Assembly (NCBI GenBank): GCA_029962745.1
Contig: CM057152.1
Location: 26,782,507-26,846,506, forward strand
DNA from: Echinometra lucunter
Taxonomy: Eukaryota; Echinodermata; Echinoidea; Camarodonta; Echinometridae
Reading direction: 5' to 3'
Length of the DNA: 64,000 nt
This document shows positions 30,741-63,969 of this stretch, piece by piece (position 1 is the first letter of the stretch; every line of letters starts with the position of its first letter). The notes below the pieces were generated by a model. The model was not told where the DNA came from. It was given only the letters and a program-made list of their open reading frames with translations, and did no database searches. Made by a program: the position numbers and the translations under genes.

Positions 30741-33700
30741 TTATTGTTCTCTTTCTCATGAAAGAAGTTAATTAGAACATTTTTGACGAATATTCACATG
30801 ATAAGGACAGCTCAAGAACAAGTACACAAGGTCACATTCATGTCCCTTGTAAAACAAGTAAATAAAACGGGACATGTAGACTATAAAGAACAAATCTGCC
30901 AAAATTCAAGGCACATCTGTCAATATACCGCTAAAAACTAAAACTACATGTATTTACATGTCTTATACATAATCCACATGAATCAAAATTTGAAAGGTAA
31001 AACTATGCAACATAGTAATCCGAAAAACAATCACCTGCACGACGACATCCCCCCCCCCCCTTTTTTTTTTTCCAGTCGTTATAACTTCTACACACCAGAC
31101 GAATCACCCGGTAAACAAAAACAAAACACGAAAACTTCATATGCATATCTTCATTAAGTCGAATATTGTCACTTGGAACAAGTTTACCTTTGCTACAATG
31201 TGCAACCTGCAAAATACTGATTTCCACCATTCATACATACTACACGCTTTGTACATGTATCATATCTTTTTGCACTGAAAAATCCATGCAAAGTTGCTAA
31301 TAAGAATTACTGCTACATGTATTTCCTTTTTACTTTATAAGATTTGTTTGTAAAGCATTTGTTGAGTTGTCTAACTACATGTATATGTTACTGTTCCTTG
31401 ACAACAAACGATTCACAATAATGATGAAAAATCGTCCACCCGCACTCTAATATAGCTATGCGTAAATCGGAAGCCAAAGCGAAGGAGTGTTGTCACTTTG
31501 TCCCGATAACTTGTTTCTTCACTTCATTACAATAACAGCCTATGTGGACATTCTGCACAATCACATACAATTACTGAGATGTTTGGAAACATTTTATTAT
31601 CCACATACTCTGAACAAGATACTCATGTTCGCTAATACCGATGCTATTTGCACCAGCATAATGATATATAGTCGATATATATAAGAGGTATTTTTGTGAT
31701 CATGAGTCAACACTAATAAGCTTTCGACAAAATTTTGCCGCATAATTTTGTGCACATACTTTTTATCTTTTGTTTACTTGAAATCTGCAAGGATGTACTT
31801 AACCAGTGCACCTCTTTCTCCTGAATCCGCCTAGGTCTACCGTGTGCATTATCAAAAGACAGACGTACAAGGCTGGATGACACATGTTGCGCATTATGAT
31901 ATAGAAATTTACATGAGGTTTGATCAACATAGCAACAGTTCATGATGCAACAAGCTTTTTAAATAACTAGCAATAACGGGTTTGATGGAACGCCTCACCA
32001 CTATACATGCAGGTGTTCTAGAAGAAGCTTCCATGTTTGGAATAATTTCAGTATGGGTCTAGTGTTTAAAACATTTCCATTTCATAAAGAGCACATCAAC
32101 ATCAATTACATTTTGCAATCACATTACTGAAATGATACTGATGATGCCATGGTGTGCCTACATTTTGGATCCAAGAGAAGAGGGCAAAGATAAAGTATGA
32201 CCTGCCTTCACACCACTTTCCATTTCCAGAAATGTGTTGATGTAAAGATTAATACTGGCTGACTGCACACACTAATAGAATCTGCATAAAACTCCATTTC
32301 TATCTGCTAAGTTGAATATAAGCTTTCCCTGTTACCGCAGCAAGCTTATTGACTTAGGGCAAAAAACACCAAAAACGTCCATAAATATAGCATCTTCTTC
32401 AAAAAGAAATACAGAAAATAATGGAAGAAAATATAATTCAAACCTCCACAATATTAGTACTAACCTTCTCTTTGAAAACCGCATCAAACTTAAATGAAAA
32501 AGAAAAAAATATTGAGAACGAATATGAATTAATGGTAACTGATACAATATATAACCGTCATCGTTCCTTTGAATTAAGATATGAATTGAAATCTGCTAAG
32601 AGTGGCAAGATATAAATACTCTAATCATAAGTCCAAATCAACGACATTTCGCTACTCAATTCAACGAAAGAACGAAATCAAGACATACACAATAAATATT
32701 ACATTAAGTGACTTCGTATTTTTGATAATCAAAATTGCGTGGGTTTTCTTGAACGAAAAATGCAAGAAGCAGTGTGTGCCTAAATAGTGAATATGAACAG
32801 TTAAATACAAAGATGACTTCAATACTGGAAGGAAATAAAATGATACATCCAAAGAAGATGGAGAAAAACATATTTATATTGTTTGTTCAATACAAATATC
32901 GGGAAAAATCACACAAAAAACACCCCGCTGTGACAGCGTCAGTGATATCACAGAAAGAATACACAAACTTTCGTGTAAATTTCTATGGTCTGCAAACAAT
33001 AATTATGTGCTTGTATTTCTATTACTACGAAATTTTAACCTGCTGGAGCTTTAGCTGAACCCCCCCCCCCCCCAGCAAAAACAAAACCAACCAACCAAAC
33101 AAACAAAAGATTACAGTCAATGTTGTACTTTTCTTCTTCCCATGAAAATGAAAAAAAAAAATTATTGCAAGGCACAGTCTAAGTGTATAACGATACTAAC
33201 CTAACTGTTAACTATAATACCACTTACATGTATACAAGCCAAGGTTTGGTAACCTAATTATAAGTCGCCAAAAGCTTCGAGAAAGGCCCTTTAATATTAA
33301 AACGCCTGGACATTCAGTCCTCATGGCGACTTCGGAAAAAAATGCTAGAATGCAACGGCATCACCTAAATCGCATGGCGCTTATTGTTTGAACTCCTTAA
33401 GTCACCAAATGGGGCTTGTTTTGCTTTTAGGGTGTCTGTTGGACAAACGAAAATAGTCGCAAAGTATGTGATTAGGGTGGAAACTCTTAATGAAAGTGCC
33501 GCACATTTCATTCAATGTGTCTTATCCAAAGCGGTGGTGACCGCTGTGAGCACTCCTGGCATGGCAGGGGCTTTACAATGATGTAATGGTAAAAGCTCGT
33601 AATACGAAAAAGGAATGCTCAAAGTACAAAAATGTCTATCTGTAGCGCGTTATGCGAAAGACGAAATGAATTTCAAAACAACTGCAATTCTTCTACAAAG

Positions 33701-34458
33701 GGAGGAGAAAATCTAAACATCAGACTAGTCATTGATAGCCCATTTTGACAACGTACATATTACATTTCAAATGATTCTTCAGAGTACAACACCTCCAAGC
33801 GAACTGGCGTTTTTTCCTCCAGGGAATTTATTTACAATTTAAATGTGATCGCGAAGCATTGGTTTACATATAACGTAAAATATATGAATATAATTTATGC
33901 TGCCTATAATATATTTTTTTTTTAACAATCATGATCGACACTTTCAATGATCATCAGTCTCTCCATGATGATGCATTTTTCGCCTAAATCTTTTTCTGGA
34001 CAAAACCATCCAGAGAATATTTGTGATTGCTACAAAACCATGTCAAATGTTCAGAGGAGGTCTACACTCACACACATATAGACACCCATTGTTGTATCCA
34101 TCAAATACTTACAGATACCATGGGGTTGGAAAAAAAAAACTTTTTGTGCTCTTTCAATACCAGAAGAAAATGTTTCCACATAATGAAAATGAGGCACTAT
34201 TCAAGACAGTTCTTACTCTTGATTGTCTTGTTTTCTGTCTTTCTCACAATATGATACATATATACAACCCACAGAATAGCATTTGAAATATTGCGACATT
34301 ATTTGGCGAGTTGCTCGTGAATAAAGAAAAGATGACGTAAGAGAGGAGTGATGTTGCTATATAGCGCTTCATGCGAAGTTTCTCCATGCACTCATTTCGC
34401 TCTCTCCATCTAAAATAATGCAACATAGTCAATGAGTCTGATTAGTGCAAGGAGTCAG
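30741..34458 (-). other. Probable 3' UTR / flank of the SLC16-like gene
   Basis: AT-rich DNA downstream of the stop codon of the minus-strand transporter gene. No exon is recognised. A minus-strand AATAAA lies at 30741-30746, among others, so the UTR could be as long as 3.7 kb. ACATGTA words are frequent. Poly-C runs occur at 31050-31060 and 33060-33074. UTR extent is speculative. Confidence 0.3.
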
Positions 34459-54413
<19,955 letters not shown>

Positions 54414-54984
54414 TTTGGCCTTCGTGTGTGCTTGTCTGCTATTAAAATCACGGATCGGCTGCTCTAACTCTTGAAAAACATCGGCACTAATTCCAAGAGA
54501 AATCTCAAGCGTTTGGGTTCAGCTCTTGAAAATGAGAGATTGGTAAGACATAAAAATCCAGATATTAACATTGAAGTAAAGCAACAACAAAGGACGGTTT
54601 CTTTATGGCGAGCCAGCGCCTGACTTCGCAGTGCACTATCCGCTGCTGCACGGTGTATGTATGTCGCAATAGCGATCAGCTGGGCTATCAGCTGTTTTCT
54701 TGACAATTGTCAACGCCTATACAAACAGACACACAATCGCGCATAACTAATAAGGGTTATTGTGACGTTTAGGTCATGCGCGGTCTCTCAGCCAATCATG
54801 GGACTCGAAAGCCTACAGCCATCCAGGCCTGCCTTAAAATAATTCAAGAGCTTCACTTGGCTGTCGCTAAGGTTTTGAGCAAGGAGAGAGAGAGAGAGAG
54901 CGAGAGTTCCTATTTCATGGCCACTTTTGTTGACGTTTTTCTCGACGGAGTATTATGTCGTGCCACTCTTATTTTTTGATAGAA
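54414..54984 (-). promoter_or_regulatory. Upstream region of the SLC16-like gene
   Basis: This is the 5' UTR and likely promoter of the minus-strand transporter gene, between its start codon and the LINE fragment. No TATA box is obvious. AGCCAAT at about 54790 and TGACGTTT at about 54761-54768 are CCAAT-like and CRE-like words, weak evidence only. A short GA run lies at 54882-54899. Confidence 0.3.
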
Positions 54985-56245
54985 TGAAATACGCGGGCTA
55001 CCATCAAATGTTTAATACTTTTTGCTGACGACTCGAATATATTTTTGTCACATAGCGATCCAGAGCAATTGACGCAAATTTTAAATAACGAACTTAATAG
55101 TGTTACAAATTGGATAAAAGCAAACAAACTGTCGCTTAATTTAGACAAAACTAGTTACATGCTATTTAGTAATAAGATTGCAACCTTGCCAAATGATATA
55201 ATTCTTGATGGTACTGCCATTCAAAGGGTCCGATCAACTAAATTTTTGGGGCTAATCATTGACGAAAAACTATCTTGGAAAGCGCACATTGACAATATCT
55301 GCAAAATCATTGCTCGCAACACTGGTATCCTTAGCAAATTAAGACACTTCCTACCCCATTATATTATGTTATCCTTGTATTCCACGTTAATTCTTCCTTA
55401 CTTGAATTACGGACTTATCGCCTGGGGCAGTGCAGCAACTTCCCAAATTAACAGACTCTTTATATTACAAAAAAGAACAATTCGTATTATTAATAATGCA
55501 GATTTCCGGGCACACACGAATAATCTTTTTCTGAATGATAAAACTTTGAAAATTAAAGACTTGTATATTTTTCAGCTTGGCCAGCTAATGTACAAGCTCA
55601 GCACTAAACAATTACCTGTGCCTCTTAATGATATGTTTGTAAAAAATGATTCGATTCATAGTTACTTCACTCGCCAGGCGAGCTCCTTCCATCTACCACT
55701 AAATAGAACATCGTTTGCTCAAAAGACATTTGTTTTTACAGGTCCAAAACTCTGGAATTCTTTTCCAAATGATATTATACAATGTAATTCAATACAAATT
55801 TTCAAAAGGAGACTTAGAAGCTTTCTACTGAATAGCTACTAGGTAATTGCATGTCTCAATCGAATATAATTTGCAGCGTGACTTTGTGTAACTTTGATGT
55901 TTGTGTACCTTGATTGTTTTTTTATGTATATATTTATCATTGTTTTGAGTCTTAAAATGATTTTTTAATTACTGAATCAGTTGATATTATTGTTGTTTTT
56001 TTTCATAAAATAATAGTTCATGATAATTACTTTTAACAGGGGGGCCTACACCCTACAAGCTCTGCTTTTTAGTAGGCCCTCCTTCCCTTTCAATTTTTTT
56101 TTTTATCTAATTCATTGTATTGTGCAAGTTTATCTATATATATACGTTAATATGTGAAGTAAACTGTACCATCATTGTAAATATGGAAAATTGAAAGAGG
56201 AAAATAAATGAATTGAATTGAATTGAATTGAATTGAATTGAATGA
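54985..56245 (+). mobile_element. 5'-truncated CR1/L2-like LINE
   Basis: It opens inside the reverse transcriptase, three residues or so before FADD (55021-55032). It encodes an open 270-residue C-terminal stretch: LNLDKTSYMLFS, STKFLGLIIDEKLSW, LPYLNYGLIAWG, ending in FKRRLRSFLLNSY (stop 55840-55842). A 390-bp 3' UTR ends in AATAAATGAATT and six GAATT units. The reading frame is undamaged, so the insertion is young. It is a different subfamily from the LINE at 20125-28085. Possible target copies GAATGA flank it, but they overlap the tail and are not secure. Confidence 0.85.
55021..55842 (+). pseudogene. LINE ORF2 remnant (reverse transcriptase C-terminal part)
   Basis: This is the open part of the truncated LINE, from the FADD catalytic box through the thumb and C-terminal region. 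The fingers, most of the palm and the endonuclease are absent because the element is 5'-truncated, so no active enzyme can result. There is no internal stop or frameshift in 273 codons. Confidence 0.85.
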
Positions 56246-57900
56246 TTTTACCCTGTGTTACTATACACTATCACTAATGAATTCATAAAATGAAAACCCC
56301 GACCCACATCTTGAATTCATTAGCTGTCAATTATATCACTAAAAAGTCATGTAGGCCTGCATATCTTTATTGACTTCTGGAATACACAATCACAATATGA
56401 CAAAGATATACTTGTAATTTTTTTTCGCTTGCAATTATGGAGTCACGAGGTTCACCCTTTGGTAATAATTATATCATATTTTCATATCCAGGGCTTATGA
56501 AATCCACCCGAAATAGCGGATATAGAGGAGTTGGGGGGGGGGGGGAGCTAGAATTATATTCTGCTTTCAATTTTTGTTTCCACACGACAAAGCTGCGGCC
56601 TTTGGACTGTTGGACCTAGAACGTTTGTGCGTGGTAATAAACAAGCTTCCTTGTGTGAGTGGTCATTCCTTGTTACATGTTCCATACAGCAGTGGCAGAC
56701 TGCGTGCTGCACCAATGAGGCATTCCTGATTAGGGCAATTCCATGATTAAGAGGACATCGCCCTAAACTTTATTTTTGCTCTTTCTCAAATTCAGGTCAA
56801 GTCGTAGGGGTTAAAACTCATACAGAAATTGTAAATGCAAAGAGGTTCATACTCACCCCCCCCCCCCAAAAAAAAAAAAAAAAAAAAATTGTTCCAAATG
56901 TCTCCTTATAGCAGAATCCGAACCATATAAAAACTTACATATATGGAACTATGCACAGCTTTTTTAGACTTAGACAGAAAACTATCGGTTCATTTGTAAA
57001 TTTTTCAATTGGATAACCTGAATGACATTGTGTCTCACCGAAATTAAAAGAAAATATTACAAAATAAGTCGCTGAAAAGGAATAAAAATACAAAAATATG
57101 TAGTGCTGGACAAAGTGTAACATGACTAACCGTAACGTGACTAACCAAGATTCTGGGGTCTACTTAAAAAAAAAAAAAACAGAGAGGAAAACTTTAAAAT
57201 TTTTGTGGATAAACATTTGTCATCATATCAGAAGTAAAGCTGACATGGCTCTAAGTTCGAGGTACAACGCAGTAAGGAAATATTTTTTTTTCAAAAGCAC
57301 TGCTCATTTTTTTTTTTTTGGTGTCCTTTTTTTTTGTAACGTAAATAACCATGGTCAAATGTTCTCATTATACAGCTCCGGCATTGTCCAGTTGCTTTTT
57401 ATTTATTTATTTTTTTATGTATTGTAGACCTGGGTGGGACAATATGTTGTTTCAAGATTAGGACTAGAAATGAAATGGATATTCATTTAGCTGCATCAAA
57501 AGGTATGAACATTTGCTCAAATATAACGTTACTAATCATGGAATTGCCCATTAATACTTCCCTATATCGCGTTAACTTGAGTACACTGTTCCCTCTTCTT
57601 TTGTCTTTATCTTCGAGGGAGTTTGCGATCTTATCTTACTAATAAGAGACATCTCGTTCAATTTCTTCTCTACTACTTCGTGACGATAATTTAATTACTT
57701 TGTTACTCGAACACGATTTACTCGGAAATGTAAAATTTCTGTTTTTTTACATTATCTTCTATACCTTTGCTGAAATCTTCTTACCACACACCAAAGAGAT
57801 TGATAATAACAACAGTTTTTCATTTCAAAACTCTCTTTCGCCTTTCCTTGATCGACAGATTTATTTTTTCAAGAATGAAATTGAATTGAATTAGATCGAC
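56246..57900. other. Intergenic, nothing recognised
   Basis: AT-rich DNA with poly-G (56535-56546) and poly-C/poly-A (56857-56888) runs. No exon or clear transposon end was seen. Confidence 0.4.
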
Positions 57901-57909
57901 AGAAATAGC

Positions 57910-58090
57910 TCGATTGATTGATTGACTGATTCTTTATTTCTCAATAAAAAAAAACATTTACATGAAAAAAAAAAGCATAGATAAAAATTAAAAACAATTA
58001 AATGGACAAAACAAACTAAACAATACATCATTTTGTTTCACTTTCTTCAGTCACGAGATTTGATTTCTGTTTTGCACTAATCATATTGTG
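57910..58090 (-). mobile_element. LINE 3'-end fragment (minus strand)
   Basis: Read on the minus strand, an AT-rich stretch ends in TTGAGAAATAAAGAATC followed by TCAATCAATCAATC. An AATAAA-like signal followed by a 4-5-nt microsatellite is the usual end of CR1/L2-type LINEs. No coding part is present. Confidence 0.45.
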
Positions 58091-58299
58091 ATATTTCATG
58101 ATAATGCCAGGAAGCTGGCTTTTGGATATAGTTGGGATAATTATATCCTTTCATTCTTATTTTTCACAAGACAAAGACACCCTTTGATCTCGGGGAGTCT
58201 AAGCATGGCGGTTGAACATAAAGTTATTCACCTCGAATATTTGGCTGGTTGCCTACACCTTGCATGTTTAGAAAAATATATACTATGGTAATGGTATCA

Positions 58300-59740
58300 A
58301 AACTACCAGCAACAAAACATAATCTTACCCTTCCAATGTAGTAAAGAGATTTTGAAGTGTATCATGCATATGACAATACAGGTTTAAAGTATAATTTTTA
58401 TTTTTTGCAGGGCCACAATCAACATACAACAGTGTTGATCTACTGACGGGCGCAATACTACCACGCAATATACTTGAAAATAAGATTAACAGAAAACTGA
58501 AAGACTAGACAATTTTCACACTAGGCATATTGTGTTTATTGATAACATTATAACTAGATGAAATAACCAATTATCATTTATTTCCTGTTTGAAAAATAAT
58601 TTTGATATGTAACTTTTTTTTCTGTTTATCTATTTCTTCTTTGATTCCCTGTGATATTTGTTTGTTGTCATTCAGAAATGTAGAAACTTTTATGCCCGAG
58701 ATCAATGAAAACGAGAATTTTGTAATTAAAAAAAAAATACGATACACACACTCAAGCTGCCAGAGAGTATTCCTTCAAATTACTAATATCTTGATATTGT
58801 TTCCTGTTTACACCCTAATTTTCTGTAACTTTTCAATATTTGATTGTTCTGTTTTGTTTTTGTTTTTGTTTTTTGTTTGTTTTTTGTTAATTTCTCTCTT
58901 TCTTTCAGACTTTTTAAAGGTAAATTTAAAGCGGCGGCACAACCTTCTACAGACTCTTCAACAGTGTTGATATGATATTTACTCAAATGAAGGGTGAAGA
59001 TGCATGGGAGGGTAGCAAATACAGAAACATTTCAATAAGAGACCCATCACATGCACGTGCACTTCACACAATAGCATGAATGATATATTTTTGTCTTTCT
59101 TTCTTTCTTCCATTTTGGTGCACAACAGGTCATTGTTACGTAAACTATACTGGCTTTTCTTTATGATATTTGCCCTCACCTTAACAGCGTTTCTATTCGA
59201 TTTATATGTTTATGATGTTTCTAACGAGGTGTCAGTTGAAAAACATGATTTATTATGAGACAAAGTATACTGATGTCTTGGCTAAGCGTTTTCACGTGGT
59301 CAGATAATAATTGTGTCACATGATACATTGTTAATGTTTTTAATTATATCTTGTTTAAAATGTCTATCATATTGTTTGGGTTTTTTAATGAGCAACATTT
59401 ATAGAATAAAGTAGATGTTTTAATGAAAACGAAAAGAAAAAAATATCGAGGACTTTTAAATCAAGTGGCACATTAATGAAGAATAAAATGTGTATCACAT
59501 GACTCAGAATGCGTATGCCAGACTGGATTGATTTGGTTTGATTTTCTTCTTTTCCTTTTGATGCTTTATAGTGTAGATATACATTGGCATAAAATTCATT
59601 TGAATAGGTCTGGAGGGAACTATAAAGCTCAAACCTGTATCTAGCGTTTTGAGAATCATCAAAACTCGATCCACATTAGTTCTTCGGCAGAAATGTCAGC
59701 AAATGGAAGAAAAGTGGCACGATCGCGCCTCCTGACAAGA
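58300..59740. other. Intergenic, nothing recognised
   Basis: AT-rich DNA with T-rich stretches; ORFs are short and lack recognisable domains. Confidence 0.35.
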
Positions 59741-59741
59741 T

Positions 59742-59990
59742 TTATTTGTTTTGATTTAATTTGATTTGATTCTCGTTTTTCTCTTTGCATATTTACAAAG
59801 TATTTGACAACAAATCATTACAAAATCTATAGAAAGTACAAGAATATGTTTGATTTTCAATGCTATTACACCACACAGATTGATTAAGAAAATAAGTACA
59901 TTTTGACTGAAAATACAAGGAAACAATGATGGGGGGGGGGGGGGAGAAAAGAAGAAGAAAATGGCAAACGGATGCATGTTCAGCAATCCC
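59742..59990 (-). mobile_element. Possible LINE 3'-end fragment (minus strand)
   Basis: The + strand has TTTGTTTTGATTTAATTTGATTTGATT, whose complement is an AATCAAATCAAA microsatellite such as ends many LINEs. Upstream on the minus strand is an A-rich 3'-UTR-like sequence. A poly-G run lies at 59930-59943. Tentative. Confidence 0.35.
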
Positions 59991-60413
59991 ACAAGTTAGC
60001 GGCTGTTTTCCAAATTGGTCATCAGTGCAGAAAATAAAGACATATGCGTGTTAGTTCCGAATGGACAAATGTGGGCGCAACTATAACTGCTAGTATCTCA
60101 CATTCCTTACGATTTCCCAATTCAGTGAATGATAACGCTTTGTAATAGGCACAAGCGGTCAAGATTAAAATCTTTATCATTTTTTCTTCAAGAATGCAAC
60201 AACCTACAGGTAGGCCTAATCTGTTCTTGGTGTATAAAAATAGAATGGATAATCCATGAACTATGCGATAATGCATTATCGGTTGTCCAGAACAAATTGC
60301 GGAACCTTAGTCTTGGAAATAAGGACAATTCGTATATAGGTATTACAAGGATGAATGAAAAAAGTGACACTATTAATTGCACTCAAATTATCTCTAACAG
60401 AGTATAGCATCCG

Positions 60414-60600
60414 TCATCATCATCATAATAATAATAATAATAATAATGATAATAATAACAATAATAATAATAATAATAGATATAGCGCACATATTCACTA
60501 ATAAAGTGCTCAAGGCGCTCCCAATATTACCCCGGCTAAGCTAGGCTACCAATTTCGGCGCTCACAGCTTTCAAGGAATTCCTTGTCATTATTGTTAATG
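60414..60600 (-). mobile_element. SINE 3'-part fragment
   Basis: An (AAT)n tract (60416-60477) is followed by TATAGCGCACATATTCAC..GCTC..CCAATATTACCCCGGC. This parallels the 3' part of the SINE at 13486-13850 (AAT tract, TATATAGCGCC.., AAGCGC.., ATTATTACCCCGG). The tRNA-like head is missing. Confidence 0.6.
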
Positions 60601-61064
60601 AAAACAAAACAAAACAAAAAAAAGAAAGATGAAACTGGGACAAATTCCACGGCAGATTAAACGTGGAAGTTTCTACAGAAATGTGTAACACAATTATTAG
60701 TTACATCGTGTATGTGAATGAATGGAACCGCAGTATGTGAATAAAACTTAACGGATCGTGAACTAATATGATTGTACAAATTCAATGTTCGTATAACTAT
60801 TCTTTATTTCCTATGATAATCAGTAGGTTGAAAATGAATTTCAAAAATATCATCATAATTTAATTTCATATAGAAAAAAGTACTGTCCGAGTTCTTTTAG
60901 CCAGCACCACCCCTCCATCCGCTATTCGTATACAGTTGTCTTCCGTTTCATTCCTTGGTTGCAAATTATGCCTGTCAGAAGCACAAACCGAGTCCCACTT
61001 TGTCATGTGTTGCCCGTGTAATAAAGAGGGAGACAAGTTATTCCACGTCATAGTAATTCATACA

Positions 61065-61164
61065 ACTTTTCACATTTGCTTTTAACTATCTTTACATGAT
61101 GGTACTACAACGTATTACCACCATGTACATGATGTAAAGATAGTTAAAAGCAAATGTGAAAAGT
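61065..61164. repeat. Perfect 33-bp inverted repeat (hairpin)
   Basis: 61065-61097 and 61132-61164 are exact reverse complements, with a 34-nt loop. The loop itself contains ATGGT..ACCAT. No target duplication is evident. It may be a fold-back element or an inverted duplication; a small-RNA hairpin cannot be excluded. Confidence 0.7.
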
Positions 61165-61515
61165 AAAAATTATATCATGCAATACCTGTATAACAACTTT
61201 GACAGATGTAAAATCTGCGTATTTAACAATTCCATTAGCAAGTATGTTTAATGGAAGATGAAGCAAGCCTAGAAATAATAACTAGGCCTATTTTCTCTTT
61301 GTATGATGGGTTTTTGTTTCGTTGTTGATTCAGAATTATGGATTTTATTTCAGTAAATCTAATTTGATTAGAATGGACTAGATTTGATTTATACTTTTCT
61401 ATCACATTCCATGCAAACTGTCAGATATTTGGGTCTAAACATTTCGACTTAAGCTAAGTCGGATTCTGTTTAGAACTACATTGCTCATGTATACGTCGGT
61501 TGGTCTGATTTTTTT

Positions 61516-61519
61516 ATCA

Positions 61520-61557
<38 letters not shown>

Positions 61558-61560
61558 ACT
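61516..61560. repeat. (TA)n followed by poly-T
   Basis: About 11 TA units run into about 17 T. Confidence 0.85.
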
Positions 61561-62189
61561 TTTCGGATCAGAACTTTAACGCTTCCATCCGAAGGAAGGA
61601 ATCAGGACCGAACCCTGCGTCTTGATATAGCATACTATAGCTGACCAAAAGACTATTCCTCTTATCACCGCAGTTCAAATCTATTTCAATTCCACAATCA
61701 CGTAGCAGTATTCGTACATTCTTTCGCTTTACACTTAACCTAAATCACACGTTCAAATCTTATCTTTTAGACAATTCGAGAACAATAGCTGACTCACATC
61801 TTATCGCTGTACTTGAAATGGAGCATCTTTTCTTGTTCCTGCACTTGTACTTTAAGTTGAACTTCACAAGTCACTGTTTGCTAAACTTCGTATAATAAAA
61901 AGGGAGAAGTGGAAAAACTTGTACTTTGGAAGTGCACTGAACAGCTTGTTTTATAATAAAAGCAAGATTAGTTATTGTTTTTTTAATCAAAATGTTTCGA
62001 TTAAATAGTTCAAAAAATAAAACTCTCAAAAGAAATACGTGTCTATCTTCAGTCTGTCTGACTCTCTCTCTCTCTCTCTCTCCCCCCCCCCCCCCTTTCA
62101 TTCATTCTATAGTTCTCCATATTTCTTTCACAATACAACATGTCTTTCTGTCTTTCTGTTGTTTGTCCGTCCTTCACTTAATATGTATT

Positions 62190-62366
62190 TGTTGCGGTCA
62201 GGGCCATGCAGACTGGTCATCGGGAGTTTGGGGAGTTTTCCTCCCGGTCGGGCCGCTGGATCAGTTTGGCTGACGGCTGGTTGTTTGATGAGGGCCGCTT
62301 TTTAGGTTAAGTGGGCCAGTTACATGGAAATTCTCTCAACCTAATTTAAATCCCAGTCCGCCCCTG
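62190..62366. repeat. GC-richer interspersed-repeat fragment
   Basis: It is bounded by GGTCAGGGCCATGCAG and AGTCCGCCCCTGG. The latter is the complement of a CAGGGGCGG terminus like the one at 2758. It probably is a DNA-transposon remnant. Target copies were not identified. Confidence 0.35.
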
Positions 62367-62867
62367 GTTCCAGTCATTATTTTCATTTCAACATTTTGTC
62401 GCTTTGATCACTTATCAAATAAGCTCATCATCGCAAACATTTTCAGTTTCTAAGCACATCAGTTAATAAAAGATAATTTACAAAAATTGAACAAATTTGT
62501 TTAACATCGTCTCAAAGAAAGGAATGTAGCGTATGGTAACTCATTCGAAATTTTAGATTTTTTCCATATTTTCTCTAACGTTTGGCAAATCAAAGTTTCG
62601 TGCACTTTGTACCCATCATCTGAGGCTTGTTATCATTATATACACATACTTCATCTGTTTGCCATTTTGTTTTCTTAACTTTAGTCTATGTATTATATAG
62701 CTGGTAGGTATATATAACGGACACTCGAATTAAACTATACACCTCGTGATATGATTATGTATATCTGGACAAACAAAGGACTTGTGATTTTTATTTGAAA
62801 TTAGCAACTTCGCATGTCAAAATATGATAAATTTATGTATATAATATGTACATGTATGTATATACCC

Positions 62868-63142
62868 AAGGCCGTGCGCAGGATTTTTACCGGGGGAGGG
62901 GGGAGGGAGGGGAGAATATATTCAATATCTTTAGGGAGCACGCAAATAAGGGGGCGAAGAGAGCAAGCAGGAGCTTATGCATTTTTAGAATTTAAATTGA
63001 ACGATCTGGTGCACATTTCGGGTGGAATTTGGAGAAATTCTCAATAAAAAGGTAAGGGAAAAATAGAAAAAGTGGAGTTTTGAAAATTTCTATGGGGCAA
63101 ATGCCCCCCTGTCCCCCCCCCCCATGTGCGTACGGCCATGTA
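62868..63142. mobile_element. Miniature element with GGCCGTGCGCA / TGCGTACGGCC ends
   Basis: The left end AAGGCCGTGCGCAGGATTTT and the right end ATGTGCGTACGGCCATG are inverted relatives, with poly-G next to the left end and poly-C next to the right. TATATACC occurs just outside both ends (about 62856 and 63148), but not exactly at the termini, so it may be coincidental. Confidence 0.45.
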
Positions 63143-63907
63143 GGCCTATATACCACTACCACCTATTTGAAGATCTTCAGTCACTTTCGCATTGTATCAA
63201 TTTTATTTTACTTCATTGTTGCTTTGTTTGTTTGTTTGTTTATTTTTAAAAGCAGGAAGAAGACATAGTTGGAGCTCAGTAAAATTGAGCTTGAAGATGA
63301 CAGAAATGGTAAATACTCATAAGGTCTATTCTTTTCTTTCACAAAATTGATTATAAAGAATGCAGGAAAAATTGAAACGAAATTAGATTACTAATATGAG
63401 CGAAAGCATGCACTTTCCCATTAATGTTGCCTAGCACTGGCCTTGTATAGTCTACAGAGATAACATGAATGGTACATATAACTAGCTTAATTTAATTTAT
63501 CACTGCAGTAGAAAAGATAATCGTTGAACTACATGGTGCCTATTTCAAATGAGCATTGTATGTAGATTTAATCTTGGATGACCTGTGGATAAGTATGAAC
63601 CTGTTTCCTTGAAAAAAATGCTTAACCGTTCGTCTAAAAAATGTACAATTGTTCCCCTCGGAAAAAAAAAAAACATTACAAAGAGGAGTTGGAAGATAAG
63701 TAATGTCTACGTCATGATTATGCAGGCTACGCAGAAACTACGTTTGAAGTGATAAATCCTTTCATTTCATTATTTTCAGTATTTATCGGCAGATTATTTT
63801 CCCCTATAGGTATTACTTGGGAATTCGAACTATGATAATTCATCTTTATAATATTGTGATGATCCCATCGAAGTTGTTATAACTGTATTTATGATGGATT
63901 TTGTCTA

Positions 63908-63962
63908 CTGTTTTGTTGGAAATGAGAAAAAATAAAAACTGAAAAACTGAAACTGAAACTGA
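63908..63962 (+). repeat. LINE 3'-tail-like sequence
   Basis: The word TTTTGTTGGAAATGAGAAAA followed by A-rich sequence and TGAAAC units matches the start of the composite repeats at about 483-530 and 11646-11695. It supports the view that these begin with a LINE 3' end. Confidence 0.5.
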
Positions 63963-63968
63963 AGACAG

Positions 63969-63969
<1 letters not shown>

